Source of the DNA: Bradyrhizobium diazoefficiens USDA 110
GTDB taxonomy: Bacteria; Pseudomonadota; Alphaproteobacteria; Rhizobiales; Xanthobacteraceae
Assembly (NCBI RefSeq): GCF_000011365.1
Contig: NC_004463.1
Location: 7,240,001 to 7,304,000 of the forward strand
DNA: 64,000 bases
Reading direction: 5' to 3'
Every line of letters starts with the position of its first letter. Position 1 is the stretch's first letter. A program made the translations under genes and the position numbers. Shown here piece after piece: positions 56,814 through 64,000 of the stretch. The notes under the pieces are model-generated. The model was given only the letters and a program-made list of their open reading frames with translations. It had not been told where the DNA came from and ran no database searches.

Positions 56814-58397
56814 TCAGTGCGCGTCGCCGCCGCCGGTCATCGAGGCCGGCTTGTTCAGCAGCGTGACCAGCAGGCTGAGGCCGAGATAGAACAGCGTCAG
56901 CATGAAGAAGGCATCGCCGAAGCTCATCACCACGGCCTGGCGGTGCACCAGCTGCGAGAGCTGCTTCATCGCCATCAGCGTGGAATCGCCGAGTCCCTGG
57001 AACTTCTGCATGAACATGGTCAGGGTTTCGGTCGCGGTCGCGTTGCCCCAGGTCACGCGCTCCTGGAGGCGCGTGATGTGCAGGTCGGTGCGGTCGTTGA
57101 GCACGGTGTTGATGACGGCGAGCCCGACCGCACCGCCGAGATTGCGCATCAGGTTGAACAGGCCGCTTGCGTTCTTCACCCGGTCAGGGGCCAGCGTGCC
57201 GAGCGCGATGTTGTTGGTCGGCACCATCGCGAACATCATGCCGACGCCGCGCAGGATCTGCGGCACCAGCAACTCGTAGAAATCGTAGTCGCGGGTGATC
57301 CAGGTCATCTGGTAGGAGCCGATCGCGAACACGACGAGGCCGAAGGCGATCATGTAGCGCATGTCGATCTTCACCATGAGACGACCGACCAGCGGCGCGA
57401 CCAGGAACATGGTGATGCCCGACACGAACATGGTCTCGCCGATCATCAGCGCGCTGTAGCCGCGCACCTCGGCGAGATAGCGCGGATAGATGTAGGTCAG
57501 GCCGTAGAGGCCGATGCCGATGCAGAATTGGAGCACGCAGCCGACCGCAAAGTTGCGGTTGGAGAAGGTGCGCAGATTGACGATCGGCTCGGCCGCCGTG
57601 AAGACGCGCCAGAAGAACGCGATCGCCGAGGTGGCGCAGATCCAGGCGCAGATCGCCACTGTCGTGTCCTGCAGCCATTCATATTGCGGGCCTTCCTCCA
57701 GCACGTATTCCAGCGTGCCGAGGAAGCCGGCCATGAACAGCAGGCCCCACCAGTCGAAGCGGTCGAGCAATTCGAAATGCGGCTCGTCGAAATCGACCAG
57801 CGCCAGCACGCCCAAGGTAATGGCGATGCCGGGCACGACGTTGATGAAGAACAGCCAGTTCCACGACATCAGGTCGGTGATGTAGCCGCCGACGGTCGGC
57901 CCGATCGTGGGAGCCAGGGTCGCGACCAGCCCGATGATGGGACCGACGATGTGGAATTTCGAGCGCGGGAACACGGTGTAGGCCGAGGCGAACACGGTCG
58001 GGATCATGCCGGCGCCGAGGAAGCCCTGGAGCGCGCGCCAGAGGATCATCTCCTCGATGGTGGTGGCGAAGCCGCAGAGCAGGCTCGAGGCGGTGAAGCC
58101 CGCGGCCGAGATCGCGAACAAGAGCCGCGTGCCGAAGGCGCGCGACAGGAAACCCGACAGCGGGATCGCGATGACTTCGGCGATCAGATAGGCGGTCTGG
58201 ACCCAGGAGACTTCGCTCGAGCTCGCCGACAGGCCGGCCTGGATTTCACTGAGGGACGCCGAGACGATCTGGATGTCCAGGATCGACATGAACATCCCGA
58301 ACACCATGATGATGAAGGCGAACAGCCGCTTCGGCGCGATGCGCTCCGAAGCGGGGGCCGCCATCATCTCAGGTGAAGCAGTCGTGGCATTGGCCAT
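56814..58397 (-). CDS. MFS multidrug exporter, DHA2 family, EmrB-like
   Basis: The 527-residue protein has 14 membrane segments. GMFMSILDIQIVSASL in helix 1 is the D(I)xIVNxALP-like DHA2 motif, and GFLSRAFGTRLLFAISAAGF follows as motif A. ALQGFLGAGMIPTVFA and GPTVGGYITD are further DHA2 motifs. It is the inner-membrane pump of a tripartite system with the HlyD-type gene just upstream (29-base gap). It likely exports hydrophobic drugs through an outer-membrane channel not encoded here. Confidence 0.92.
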   Translation of the reverse strand: MANATTASPEMMAAPASERIAPKRLFAFIIMVFGMFMSILDIQIVSASLSEIQAGLSASSSEVSWVQTAYLIAEVIAIPLSGFLSRAFGTRLLFAISAAGFTASSLLCGFATTIEEMILWRALQGFLGAGMIPTVFASAYTVFPRSKFHIVGPIIGLVATLAPTIGPTVGGYITDLMSWNWLFFINVVPGIAITLGVLALVDFDEPHFELLDRFDWWGLLFMAGFLGTLEYVLEEGPQYEWLQDTTVAICAWICATSAIAFFWRVFTAAEPIVNLRTFSNRNFAVGCVLQFCIGIGLYGLTYIYPRYLAEVRGYSALMIGETMFVSGITMFLVAPLVGRLMVKIDMRYMIAFGLVVFAIGSYQMTWITRDYDFYELLVPQILRGVGMMFAMVPTNNIALGTLAPDRVKNASGLFNLMRNLGGAVGLAVINTVLNDRTDLHITRLQERVTWGNATATETLTMFMQKFQGLGDSTLMAMKQLSQLVHRQAVVMSFGDAFFMLTLFYLGLSLLVTLLNKPASMTGGGDAH

Positions 58398-58426
58398 GGT
58401 CCGACCTCGCAGCGTTTAAGGTGCTC

Positions 58427-59743
58427 TTACTGCGGATGGATCATTGTGGGATCGTCGAGATCGACCTCGCTGTCGGCGTCGGCCGCGCCCTTGTTGGTGT
58501 CGACGGTCGCGTAGACCGACATGCCGGCGCGGAGCAGGTTCTGTTTCGCCACCGACTTCGGCACGCGGATGCGGACCGGCACGCGCTGCACGATCTTGGT
58601 GAAATTGCCGGTGGCGTTATCCGGCGGCAGCAGCGTGAACACCGAGCCCGCGCCCGCCGCGATGCTGTCGACGACGCCGGAGAACTTGCGCATGCCATAG
58701 GCATCGACCTTGATCGTCACCGGCTGGCCGGGGCGGATGCGCTTGAGCTGCGTTTCCTTGAAGTTGGCGTCGATATAGACGTCGTCGAGCGGCACGACGT
58801 TGCCGAGCCGCTGGCCGACCGCGACGAAGTCGCCGGCGCTGACGAGGCGATTCGAGAACGTGCCGTTGACCGGCGCGCGCACCGCGGTGAAGGCGAGATC
58901 GCGCTCGGCCTTGGCGAGCGAGGTCTTGAGCTCCGCAAGCTGGGCCTGGGCTTCGGCCTGCTGCGCCTTGGTGACGTCGACGTTGCTGACGGCGACGTCA
59001 TAGGCGGCCTGCGCGGCCTTGACCGCGGCGGCGCCCTGGTCGCGCCCGGCTTCCGAGCTCTCGAAGGTGGCGCGCGAGGCAAAGCCCTTGCTGCTCAGCG
59101 CCTGCTGGCGCTCATAATCGAGGTCCGCGCGCTTGAGGCCCGCTTCGGCCGAGACGAGCTGCGCCTTGGCCTGGGCAACCTGGCTCTCGAGCGCCGCGAT
59201 CTGGCGACCGATGCGATCGATGGTGGCCTGCTGGGTCGCGATCCTGGTCGCGGCGGCATCGACCGCGATCTTGTAGTCGCCGTCGTCGATGCGGAAGATG
59301 ACGTCGCCGGCGCGCACCGTCGTGTTGTCGCCAGCAAGGATCGAGGAAATGTGGCCGGCAACGCGCGCGCCGAGCATGGTGTTGTTGGCGCGGACATAGG
59401 CGTCGTCGGTGGCGATGTAGAAGCGGCCGACCAGCGTGTAATAGCCGGCATAGCCGGCTGCCGCGAGCGCCAGCACGAGACCGACGCCCACCAGGACGAA
59501 TTTGCGCTTGCCGGATTTCGGCGTGCCGCTGGCAGCGGGCGCGTCTGACCCGGGTGTGGCCGGCTTGTCGGTCACGGGCTTCCCCGGCGCGTCGCTGCGG
59601 CGCTTCGCTTCCTCGGCCACATGGGAGCGCAACTGCTCGGCGAGAACGGCGGACGTCTCGGTCACAGGTTCACCGTTCGCCGAATTCGTCTCCACCGTAT
59701 CCTGGCGAAGGACGCGCGCAGCCTGGTCTCTCGATACGGCCAT
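58427..59743 (-). CDS. HlyD-type periplasmic adaptor, EmrA-like
   Basis: The 438-residue protein has a cytoplasmic N-terminal part of about 80 residues, one membrane helix (about 82-102), a barrel-sandwich hybrid domain (NTMLGARVAGHISSILAGDN and TAVRAPVNGTFSNRLVSAGD), a long alpha-hairpin (about 180-290, rich in Ala/Gln), and a beta barrel. This is the EmrA layout. It bridges the EmrB-like pump and an outer-membrane channel. The N-terminal cytoplasmic part is longer than in E. coli. The gene is divergent from a TetR regulator across a perfect palindrome. Confidence 0.92.
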   Translation of the reverse strand: MAVSRDQAARVLRQDTVETNSANGEPVTETSAVLAEQLRSHVAEEAKRRSDAPGKPVTDKPATPGSDAPAASGTPKSGKRKFVLVGVGLVLALAAAGYAGYYTLVGRFYIATDDAYVRANNTMLGARVAGHISSILAGDNTTVRAGDVIFRIDDGDYKIAVDAAATRIATQQATIDRIGRQIAALESQVAQAKAQLVSAEAGLKRADLDYERQQALSSKGFASRATFESSEAGRDQGAAAVKAAQAAYDVAVSNVDVTKAQQAEAQAQLAELKTSLAKAERDLAFTAVRAPVNGTFSNRLVSAGDFVAVGQRLGNVVPLDDVYIDANFKETQLKRIRPGQPVTIKVDAYGMRKFSGVVDSIAAGAGSVFTLLPPDNATGNFTKIVQRVPVRIRVPKSVAKQNLLRAGMSVYATVDTNKGAADADSEVDLDDPTMIHPQ

Positions 59744-59821
59744 AAAGGCCTCCTCAAAAAAAGCGCGATGAAGGACGGCCGCTCGCGGCGTGTTCCCCTC
59801 GCTTAACTTACCTCAAATATC

Positions 59822-59844
59822 ATTGACCGAACCGTTCGGTCAAT
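59822..59844. promoter_or_regulatory. Palindromic TetR operator between emrAB-like genes and regulator
   Basis: ATTGACCGAA (59822-59831), a three-base centre CCG, and TTCGGTCAAT (59835-59844) form an inverted repeat with perfect 10-base arms. It lies in the 199-base gap between the divergent emrA-like and TetR genes, and is the natural binding site for that TetR protein. Confidence 0.8.
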
Positions 59845-59942
59845 ATACATAATATCCAGCGTCGGACCCTACTGGCCCGAATCCTTTATTTGCGTTTCAT
59901 AGTTCGGCACCTCGTCCAGAAACCTTCCGAGACCCTGAACCA

Positions 59943-60578
59943 ATGGTTGTAGCTGCCAGCGAACATCTGCACCTCATCCAGGAGGAGGACAGCTCCAAGC
60001 GCCGCCAGATCCTGGACGGGGCCCGCAAGGTGTTCATGGATCTCGGCTTCGACGGCGCCAGCATGGGCGAGATCGCGCGCGCGGCGCAGGTCTCCAAGGG
60101 CACGCTCTATGTCTACTTCGCCGACAAATGCGCGCTGTTCGAAGCCATCCTCGAGCAGGAGGCGCTACAGCACGGCCAGGTCGTATTCAATTTCGATCCC
60201 GCCCGCGATGCCGAGACCACGCTGAACGAGTTCGGCCGGGCCTACATCCATCTGCTCTGCCGGCCGGGCGGCGGATCGGCGATCCGCACCGTGATGGCGA
60301 TCGCCGAGCGCATGCCCGATGTCGGCCGCCGCTACTACGCGCGGGTGCTGGACAAGACCATCAACCGCCTCTCCGATTATCTCAAAGCCCACGCCGCCGC
60401 CGGCGATCTCACGATCGACGATTGCGACCTTGCCGCCTCGCAGTTCATGGAACTGTGCAAGGCCTCGCTCTTCCTGCCCTTCGTCTTCCAGGCCGCGCCC
60501 GCACCGTCGGAAGAGCGCATGACCGAGGTGGTCGAAAGCGCGACGCGGATGTTCCTGGCGGCGTACCGGGCGAAGTAA
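59943..60578 (+). CDS. TetR/AcrR family repressor
   Basis: The 211-residue protein has an N-terminal TetR helix-turn-helix (about 18-65): RRQILDGARKVFMDLGFDGASMGEIARAA then VSKGTLYVYFADKCALFEAIL (quoted in parts). The C-terminal ligand domain is helical and of AcrR/TetR_C type. It should bind the palindrome at 59822-59844 and repress both itself and the divergent EmrAB-like exporter until a drug is bound (inference from layout). Confidence 0.9.
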   Translation: MVVAASEHLHLIQEEDSSKRRQILDGARKVFMDLGFDGASMGEIARAAQVSKGTLYVYFADKCALFEAILEQEALQHGQVVFNFDPARDAETTLNEFGRAYIHLLCRPGGGSAIRTVMAIAERMPDVGRRYYARVLDKTINRLSDYLKAHAAAGDLTIDDCDLAASQFMELCKASLFLPFVFQAAPAPSEERMTEVVESATRMFLAAYRAK

Positions 60579-60633
60579 CGGCAAGCACGCCACGCGTTGC
60601 GCATGCCGGTCTCGCGGCATTATATTTGCGGCC

Positions 60634-60975
60634 ATGTCCCGTGATCTTCGCCCGCCTGTCGATATCCTCCATTATGAGATCGTCCAGGAACAGGCCTCAG
60701 CGCTTGGACGGATGGGCCGCACACTCGAGCAGAGCCTTGCGCGCTTGCGCGAGTTCGACGCCGCCCACGCAGCCTCGGGGACGCCGGCCTCGATGCAGGC
60801 GGCGAGGCGCAAGCTGGTGATGGAAGCCGGCCAGGCGCTCTGGATGTTCGTGGTGCAACGTGAGGCGTCCGGCTTGCGCGACAGCCGCCAAATGATGCGC
60901 ACCTACAACGTCCCCGGCGAGGTGCAGCTGTGCATGGGGGTGGTCCCCGCACCGTCGAAGCCGGCCTCGAAATGA
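60634..60975 (+). CDS. Small protein, DUF6665-like, unknown function
   Basis: The 113-residue protein starts MSRDLRPPVDILHYEIVQEQ and is mostly helical. It has an acidic/Ala-rich segment QASALGRMGRTLEQSLARLREFD and a helix ending MFVVQREASGLRDSRQMM, then a Pro-rich tail. I believe it matches DUF6665, but I am not sure. It has no signal peptide or membrane helix. It follows the TetR gene by 55 bases and could be cotranscribed with it. Confidence 0.65.
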   Translation: MSRDLRPPVDILHYEIVQEQASALGRMGRTLEQSLARLREFDAAHAASGTPASMQAARRKLVMEAGQALWMFVVQREASGLRDSRQMMRTYNVPGEVQLCMGVVPAPSKPASK

Positions 60976-61009
60976 CTTTCTGACTGCGTAGAGCTACTGG
61001 CGAACACGC

Positions 61010-62224
61010 CTAATCGTCGGCGTACTCGTCTTCCTCCTGCTTGCGCGTCGTTGCCCTGCGCGCTCCGAGCGAGCCGGTGACATAGGGATCGCGCCTGCCG
61101 GCGTAAGGGTTGCGCTGTTGCGCGCGCCCGGCGACCTCTTCGCCGGAGACGGCGGCCGGCTGGCAGATCAGCCGGCGGCTGGCCCGGCGCATCAGATCGA
61201 CGTGGATGTGATCGTAGTGATAGACGTTCGAGCCCGGCGCGAGCACCGTGGTGAAATGCGCGCACGCCCCTGACTGCACGTCGCGCAGAAAGCCCTGCTC
61301 TTCCGGCATGCCGCGCCAACCGTCCTTCACCGTGACGCGGCGGCCGTCGGCGAGCACGAAGGCGGCGATGTCGAGCGCGTTGCCGAAGGCATGCTCGGAA
61401 ATGTGGGCGTGCGGATTGCCGTTCATGCCGCGGCAGGAATAGGCCGAGATCTGCTTGAGCTCGACGACGCGGGCGCCGAACCAGCGCATCGCCGACGGCT
61501 GCACGGTGTCGGCGAGCCAGCGGTCGAGCTCGGACACGATCGGACAGGCCAGCGTCGCGGTCGGCTTCACCGCGACGGGGCCGACGGCGGTGACGGGATT
61601 GCCCTGCGCGGGACCGAGCCGCGGCAGCGGCTGCTGCGCAGGCGCCTGCGAATAAGGTGCGGGACCGGGCTGCCGCGCCGGATAGCTCGGCGCATTCATG
61701 TAGCGCGCCGCGCCCGCGGCATCGGTGCCCTCGGGCGGCAGGTCGATCTCGTCTTCCTGCGGCGCCACGCCGGGCGCGTTCAGCGACATCGGCCCGGCCG
61801 AGGCGCCATAGCCGGACGGCTGGCGCACCGCGCTCTCGGGATAGTTCGACCGCTGCGGATAGGAGGATGCCGGATATGCCTGGTTCTGCGGAACATTCGA
61901 TCGCGGCTGCGTCACCGGCCAGCGCGGCTGGCTGCCGACATTGCCCGGCGGGCGCAGCTCCTCGTCGGCAAACCCGTAGCTGCTCGAGGCTTCGCCGATG
62001 GCGGCGACCTTGAGCGGAAACTCCGCGCCACAGCTGCCGGGCCCGGAGATCGGGTCGATGCGGACGATGTCCGCACTCTCTTTCACCGCGCCGGATTTCA
62101 GGCATGCGGCTTCCGCCTCGGCCCGCCACGGTTCACGTTCGGCCTGGAAGAAGCCGCGTCCGCAACCCGCTAGCGAAACAAGGACGATGGAGCCGACGAG
62201 ATACAAACGAACTCCGCGCGTCAT
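61010..62224 (-). CDS. Extensin-like lipoprotein, possible peptidase fold
   Basis: The 404-residue protein has a lipoprotein signal (SLAGC, Cys21). An N-terminal domain (about 25-90) is followed by a low-complexity Pro/Ser/Gln/Tyr linker (about 90-220). The C-terminal extensin-like domain (about 225-350) carries HAHISEHAFGNALDIAAFVL and YHYDHIHVDLMRR. These histidines and aspartates resemble the zinc site of LAS-type (VanY/MepA) peptidases, so it may cut peptidoglycan stem peptides; this is inference. It should be anchored in the outer membrane. Its stop lies 35 bases from the convergent DUF6665-like gene. Confidence 0.82.
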   Translation of the reverse strand: MTRGVRLYLVGSIVLVSLAGCGRGFFQAEREPWRAEAEAACLKSGAVKESADIVRIDPISGPGSCGAEFPLKVAAIGEASSSYGFADEELRPPGNVGSQPRWPVTQPRSNVPQNQAYPASSYPQRSNYPESAVRQPSGYGASAGPMSLNAPGVAPQEDEIDLPPEGTDAAGAARYMNAPSYPARQPGPAPYSQAPAQQPLPRLGPAQGNPVTAVGPVAVKPTATLACPIVSELDRWLADTVQPSAMRWFGARVVELKQISAYSCRGMNGNPHAHISEHAFGNALDIAAFVLADGRRVTVKDGWRGMPEEQGFLRDVQSGACAHFTTVLAPGSNVYHYDHIHVDLMRRASRRLICQPAAVSGEEVAGRAQQRNPYAGRRDPYVTGSLGARRATTRKQEEDEYADD

Positions 62225-62428
62225 GCACGCACGTTCGGTGAATTTACTTAAAGACTCTTCAACGTGTTGATTTCAGCCTTCCTTAACCATGCCGGCCCCC
62301 GGCCGTGCGCCGGCTCCTGGGGATGAGCGACAGCAAGGCTGACTTTTTCACAACGTGACTTTCTGTTAACCATGTTGGTTGGGCGCGCGAGCGGCGGGAG
62401 CCTGCTCCAGCGGAGCATCCTCCAGCGC

Positions 62429-62476
62429 AGGATTCTTGGGAGCCAGGATTCTTGGGAGCCAGTATTCTTGGGAGCA
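62429..62476 (+). repeat. Three tandem 16-bp repeats ahead of a micro-gene
   Basis: The unit AGGATTCTTGGGAGCC occurs at 62429-62444 and 62445-62460 without change, then as AGTATTCTTGGGAGCA at 62461-62476. Each copy holds a Shine-Dalgarno-like GGGAG, and the third sits eight or so bases before the ATG at 62482. Copy number could change by slippage. Confidence 0.85.
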
Positions 62477-62481
62477 ACGGC

Positions 62482-62565
62482 ATGACGTTCGCCGGGAGAC
62501 TGAGCGTGATCACCGCGTACCTCGCCATGGCCTTCGTCGGCGCCATCGTGCTCGGCATGATCTAG
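62482..62565 (+). CDS. 27-residue single-helix membrane peptide
   Basis: The frame reads MTFAGRLSVITAYLAMAFVG then AIVLGMI and stops. After a short basic start the whole peptide is one hydrophobic helix with an AxxxxGxxxxG small-residue face. GGGAG from the third tandem repeat lies about eight bases upstream, giving a good ribosome site. Codons end mostly in G or C (for example ACC GCG TAC CTC GCC). I recall near-identical short frames in Bradyrhizobium, unverified. Function is unknown; such peptides often modulate a membrane protein. It lies in the gap between the divergent-strand lipoprotein gene and the DUF2147 gene. Confidence 0.65.
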   Translation: MTFAGRLSVITAYLAMAFVGAIVLGMI

Positions 62566-62635
62566 CGGCCATCGATCAACCACACCGGAGACCGCTTACC
62601 TTCCCCGGGAGGGCGAGCGTAAGCCGAGTGCATTG

Positions 62636-63526
62636 CTACGACCGCGCACCCCACTGCCGCGATGTCGTGGCCAACTGCTCCTGCGGCTCCTCAATGCGCG
62701 TCCAGTCGTTGCCGGAGCACCAGAAGCGGCCGAGTGCGCAGGCCTCGACGTAGAGCTTGCCGGGACTCTTCAGCGTCATCCTCGCATAATAGGTGTTGCC
62801 GGTGGAGCGGCTGTAGATGCTGCCGGTCCAGACGTCGTGTGATTTCTGCTTCATGTTGACGAGCACGCTCTCGCCCCTGCTCGACGCCTCGGTCAACGCA
62901 TAGCCGCATAGCGCAGAGCCGCAGCGTTCGATGCGGACCGTGCCCTTGGCGCCGTCGCTTTCCCACTGCCCGAGTGGCATGCCGGGCGACTCGTCGTCAC
63001 TGCGCTGTGCGATCGTGGTAGTCGGCTTGATCTCGAGCTTCGGCGCGACGACCGGCGGCTCCATGCGCGGCGGATCGAGCGCGATCGGCTTTGGCGGATC
63101 GACGCGCGACAGCTCGACCCGTGGCGGATTGGAGCTGAGGGCCTCGATCCTTGGTGCCTCGGATCTTGGCGCCGGCGGCAGCACAACGGGCTGCGACGTC
63201 GTCGCGGCGAGCACGGGCGGCGGCGCAGGTAGCGGCGCGACCGCAATCGCCTGTGGCGGCCGGGCCGGGGTTGCCGGATAGACCGGCAGCGGCGCCTGGA
63301 CGACCGGCGGTGGGACAGGCGCAGCAGGCGTCGTGGCGACGTCCTCCGCCGGCCGAAAGCTGCGATTGGAGGAAATCGAGACGCAGGACGCGGACCGGCA
63401 ATTCCTGGGCGCCTCGACATGGAACCGGTGGCCGCCGATCGAGAAGGAGTAGGAACCGGCCCGGGCTGAAGGCGCAACCGCCAGCAGCGCGATCAATATG
63501 CCAAGCGAAATCGCAAGCCGCGTCAT
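62636..63526 (-). CDS. Exported protein with C-terminal DUF2147 domain
   Basis: The 296-residue protein has a signal peptide (about 1-23, ending ARA). A short N-terminal domain follows (about 24-52, YSFSIGGHRFHVEAPRNC and SASCVSISS), then a very Pro-rich linker (about 60-170). The C-terminal DUF2147 domain (about 185-285) carries GQWESDGAKGTVRIERCGSALCG and FWCSGNDWTRIEEP (in parts). Cysteines in both domains suggest disulphides in the periplasm. Function is not known. The N-terminal domain is shared with the divergent gene at 63724. Confidence 0.82.
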   Translation of the reverse strand: MTRLAISLGILIALLAVAPSARAGSYSFSIGGHRFHVEAPRNCRSASCVSISSNRSFRPAEDVATTPAAPVPPPVVQAPLPVYPATPARPPQAIAVAPLPAPPPVLAATTSQPVVLPPAPRSEAPRIEALSSNPPRVELSRVDPPKPIALDPPRMEPPVVAPKLEIKPTTTIAQRSDDESPGMPLGQWESDGAKGTVRIERCGSALCGYALTEASSRGESVLVNMKQKSHDVWTGSIYSRSTGNTYYARMTLKSPGKLYVEACALGRFWCSGNDWTRIEEPQEQLATTSRQWGARS

Positions 63527-63723
63527 CGGCGCCTCCCTCTCTCTGTCGCGACGAGGTTACGCGGGATGAAATGCGGCTGAGTGTGCGCTGGCTTACCCAG
63601 GCGCCACGGGTCCTTGTGATGTCCATCACGGAGGACGGGACGGGACGGGCGTAGGGTCGAACCACGCTTCATCCACCAGCGACTTCAGTCCAGATCGGGA
63701 CCACGCATTTTCCGGAGGTTGTC

Positions 63724-64000
63724 ATGAACAAGCTCACCGTCGCCGCCACCGCACTCCTCCTCGCGTCGACCGCGGCCGCGCATGCCGGCAATTCGATCTC
63801 GTTCCAGATCGAGGGTCAGCACATCCGCATCGAGACGCCGCGCAACTGCGCCTCGCTCAACTGCGTGACCATCGTCGCGCCGGGCCTGTCGGACAAACCG
63901 ATCAAGCTGAACAACATCAACCTCAAGGGCCTTGGCTCCAAGGACGATGACGTCGACACCACGCCGGCTCCGGTGCAGCCGCAGCCCGTGCAGCAGGCGC
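63724..64000 (+). CDS. Exported protein, 5' part only, shares domain with divergent DUF2147 gene
   Basis: Ninety-two codons are visible before the window ends. A signal peptide (MNKLTVAATALLLASTAAAHA) is followed by ISFQIEGQHIRIETPRNC and SLNCVTIVAPG, which aligns with the N-terminal domain of the neighbouring DUF2147 protein (FSIGGHRFHVEAPRNC, SCVSI). A Pro/Gln-rich linker begins near residue 82. A DUF2147 or similar domain may follow outside the window. GGAGG (about 63716-63720) lies just upstream of the ATG as ribosome site. Confidence 0.8.
   Translation, partial: MNKLTVAATALLLASTAAAHAGNSISFQIEGQHIRIETPRNCASLNCVTIVAPGLSDKPIKLNNINLKGLGSKDDDVDTTPAPVQPQPVQQA

Noticed and set aside
56649..58376. 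575-codon plus-strand frame opposite the EmrB-like gene
   Set aside because: It is antisense, rich in Arg/His/Gln and without membrane segments or motifs.
62429..62476. Possible CRISPR or minisatellite array
   Set aside because: The three 16-bp units are directly adjacent with no spacers, and there are no cas genes; it is a simple tandem repeat.

Overview
The window is a stretch of a high-G+C alphaproteobacterial chromosome, most likely Bradyrhizobium or a close relative. The reasons are the gene order of the division/cell-wall (dcw) cluster running into lpxC, bamD, recN and ligA, an alphaproteobacterial class A RNase P RNA, the protein sequences themselves, and many dispersed GTCAT-ended palindromes of the kind seen in that group. 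This assignment comes from recognition, not from a search.

Layout. 1-18.7 kb is a mixed region: a truncated exported lipase-like gene, a CGNR regulator divergent from an alpha/beta hydrolase, a second lipase-like paralogue, a YadGH-type ABC exporter, a glycine-zipper protein, an L,D-transpeptidase, an M28-like protein, a glycerophosphodiesterase, a membrane-fused spermidine-synthase-like protein, an FAD oxidoreductase, a Flp pilin, prmA, a 59-residue protein, an aminopeptidase P and a Bcr/CflA exporter. 18.7-25.2 kb, minus strand, holds ligA, recN, bamD and lpxC. Between recN and ligA sits an oppositely oriented, low-G+C GIY-YIG nuclease gene bracketed by two copies of one palindromic repeat. 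25.5-45.7 kb, minus strand, is the complete dcw cluster. In transcription order it runs: 77-codon ORF, rsmH, ftsL, ftsI, murE, murF, mraY, murD, ftsW, murG, murC, murB, ddl, ftsQ, ftsA, ftsZ. No mraZ is seen. 45.8-49.1 kb holds a peptidoglycan amidase, an ECF42-type sigma factor with its YciI/DGPF partner, and rnpB. 49.1-64 kb holds small hydrolase, regulator and transport genes (DUF983/MocR pair, TauE/SafE, MATE, ABC exporter, EmrAB with a TetR regulator), an extensin-like lipoprotein, a 27-residue membrane peptide, and two divergent exported proteins that share an N-terminal domain.

How the genes work together. The dcw cluster makes lipid II from UDP-MurNAc onward (MurB-F, Ddl, MraY, MurG) and builds the divisome (FtsL, I, W, Q, A, Z). 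LpxC starts lipid A synthesis and BamD helps insert outer-membrane proteins, so 23-46 kb is an envelope and division block. The L,D-transpeptidase and amidase add peptidoglycan remodelling. Four export systems (YadGH-like, MATE, ABC, EmrAB) and a Bcr/CflA pump give efflux capacity.

Most of the window is ordinary core genome. The most unusual items are the repeat/GIY-YIG/repeat unit at 20928-21389, the three 16-bp tandem repeats carrying Shine-Dalgarno-like cores ahead of a 27-residue membrane peptide at 62429-62565, the paired inverted repeats at 1027-1103, and the palindromic repeats lying inside the essential dcw cluster. No CRISPR array, tRNA, prophage or classical insertion sequence was seen.
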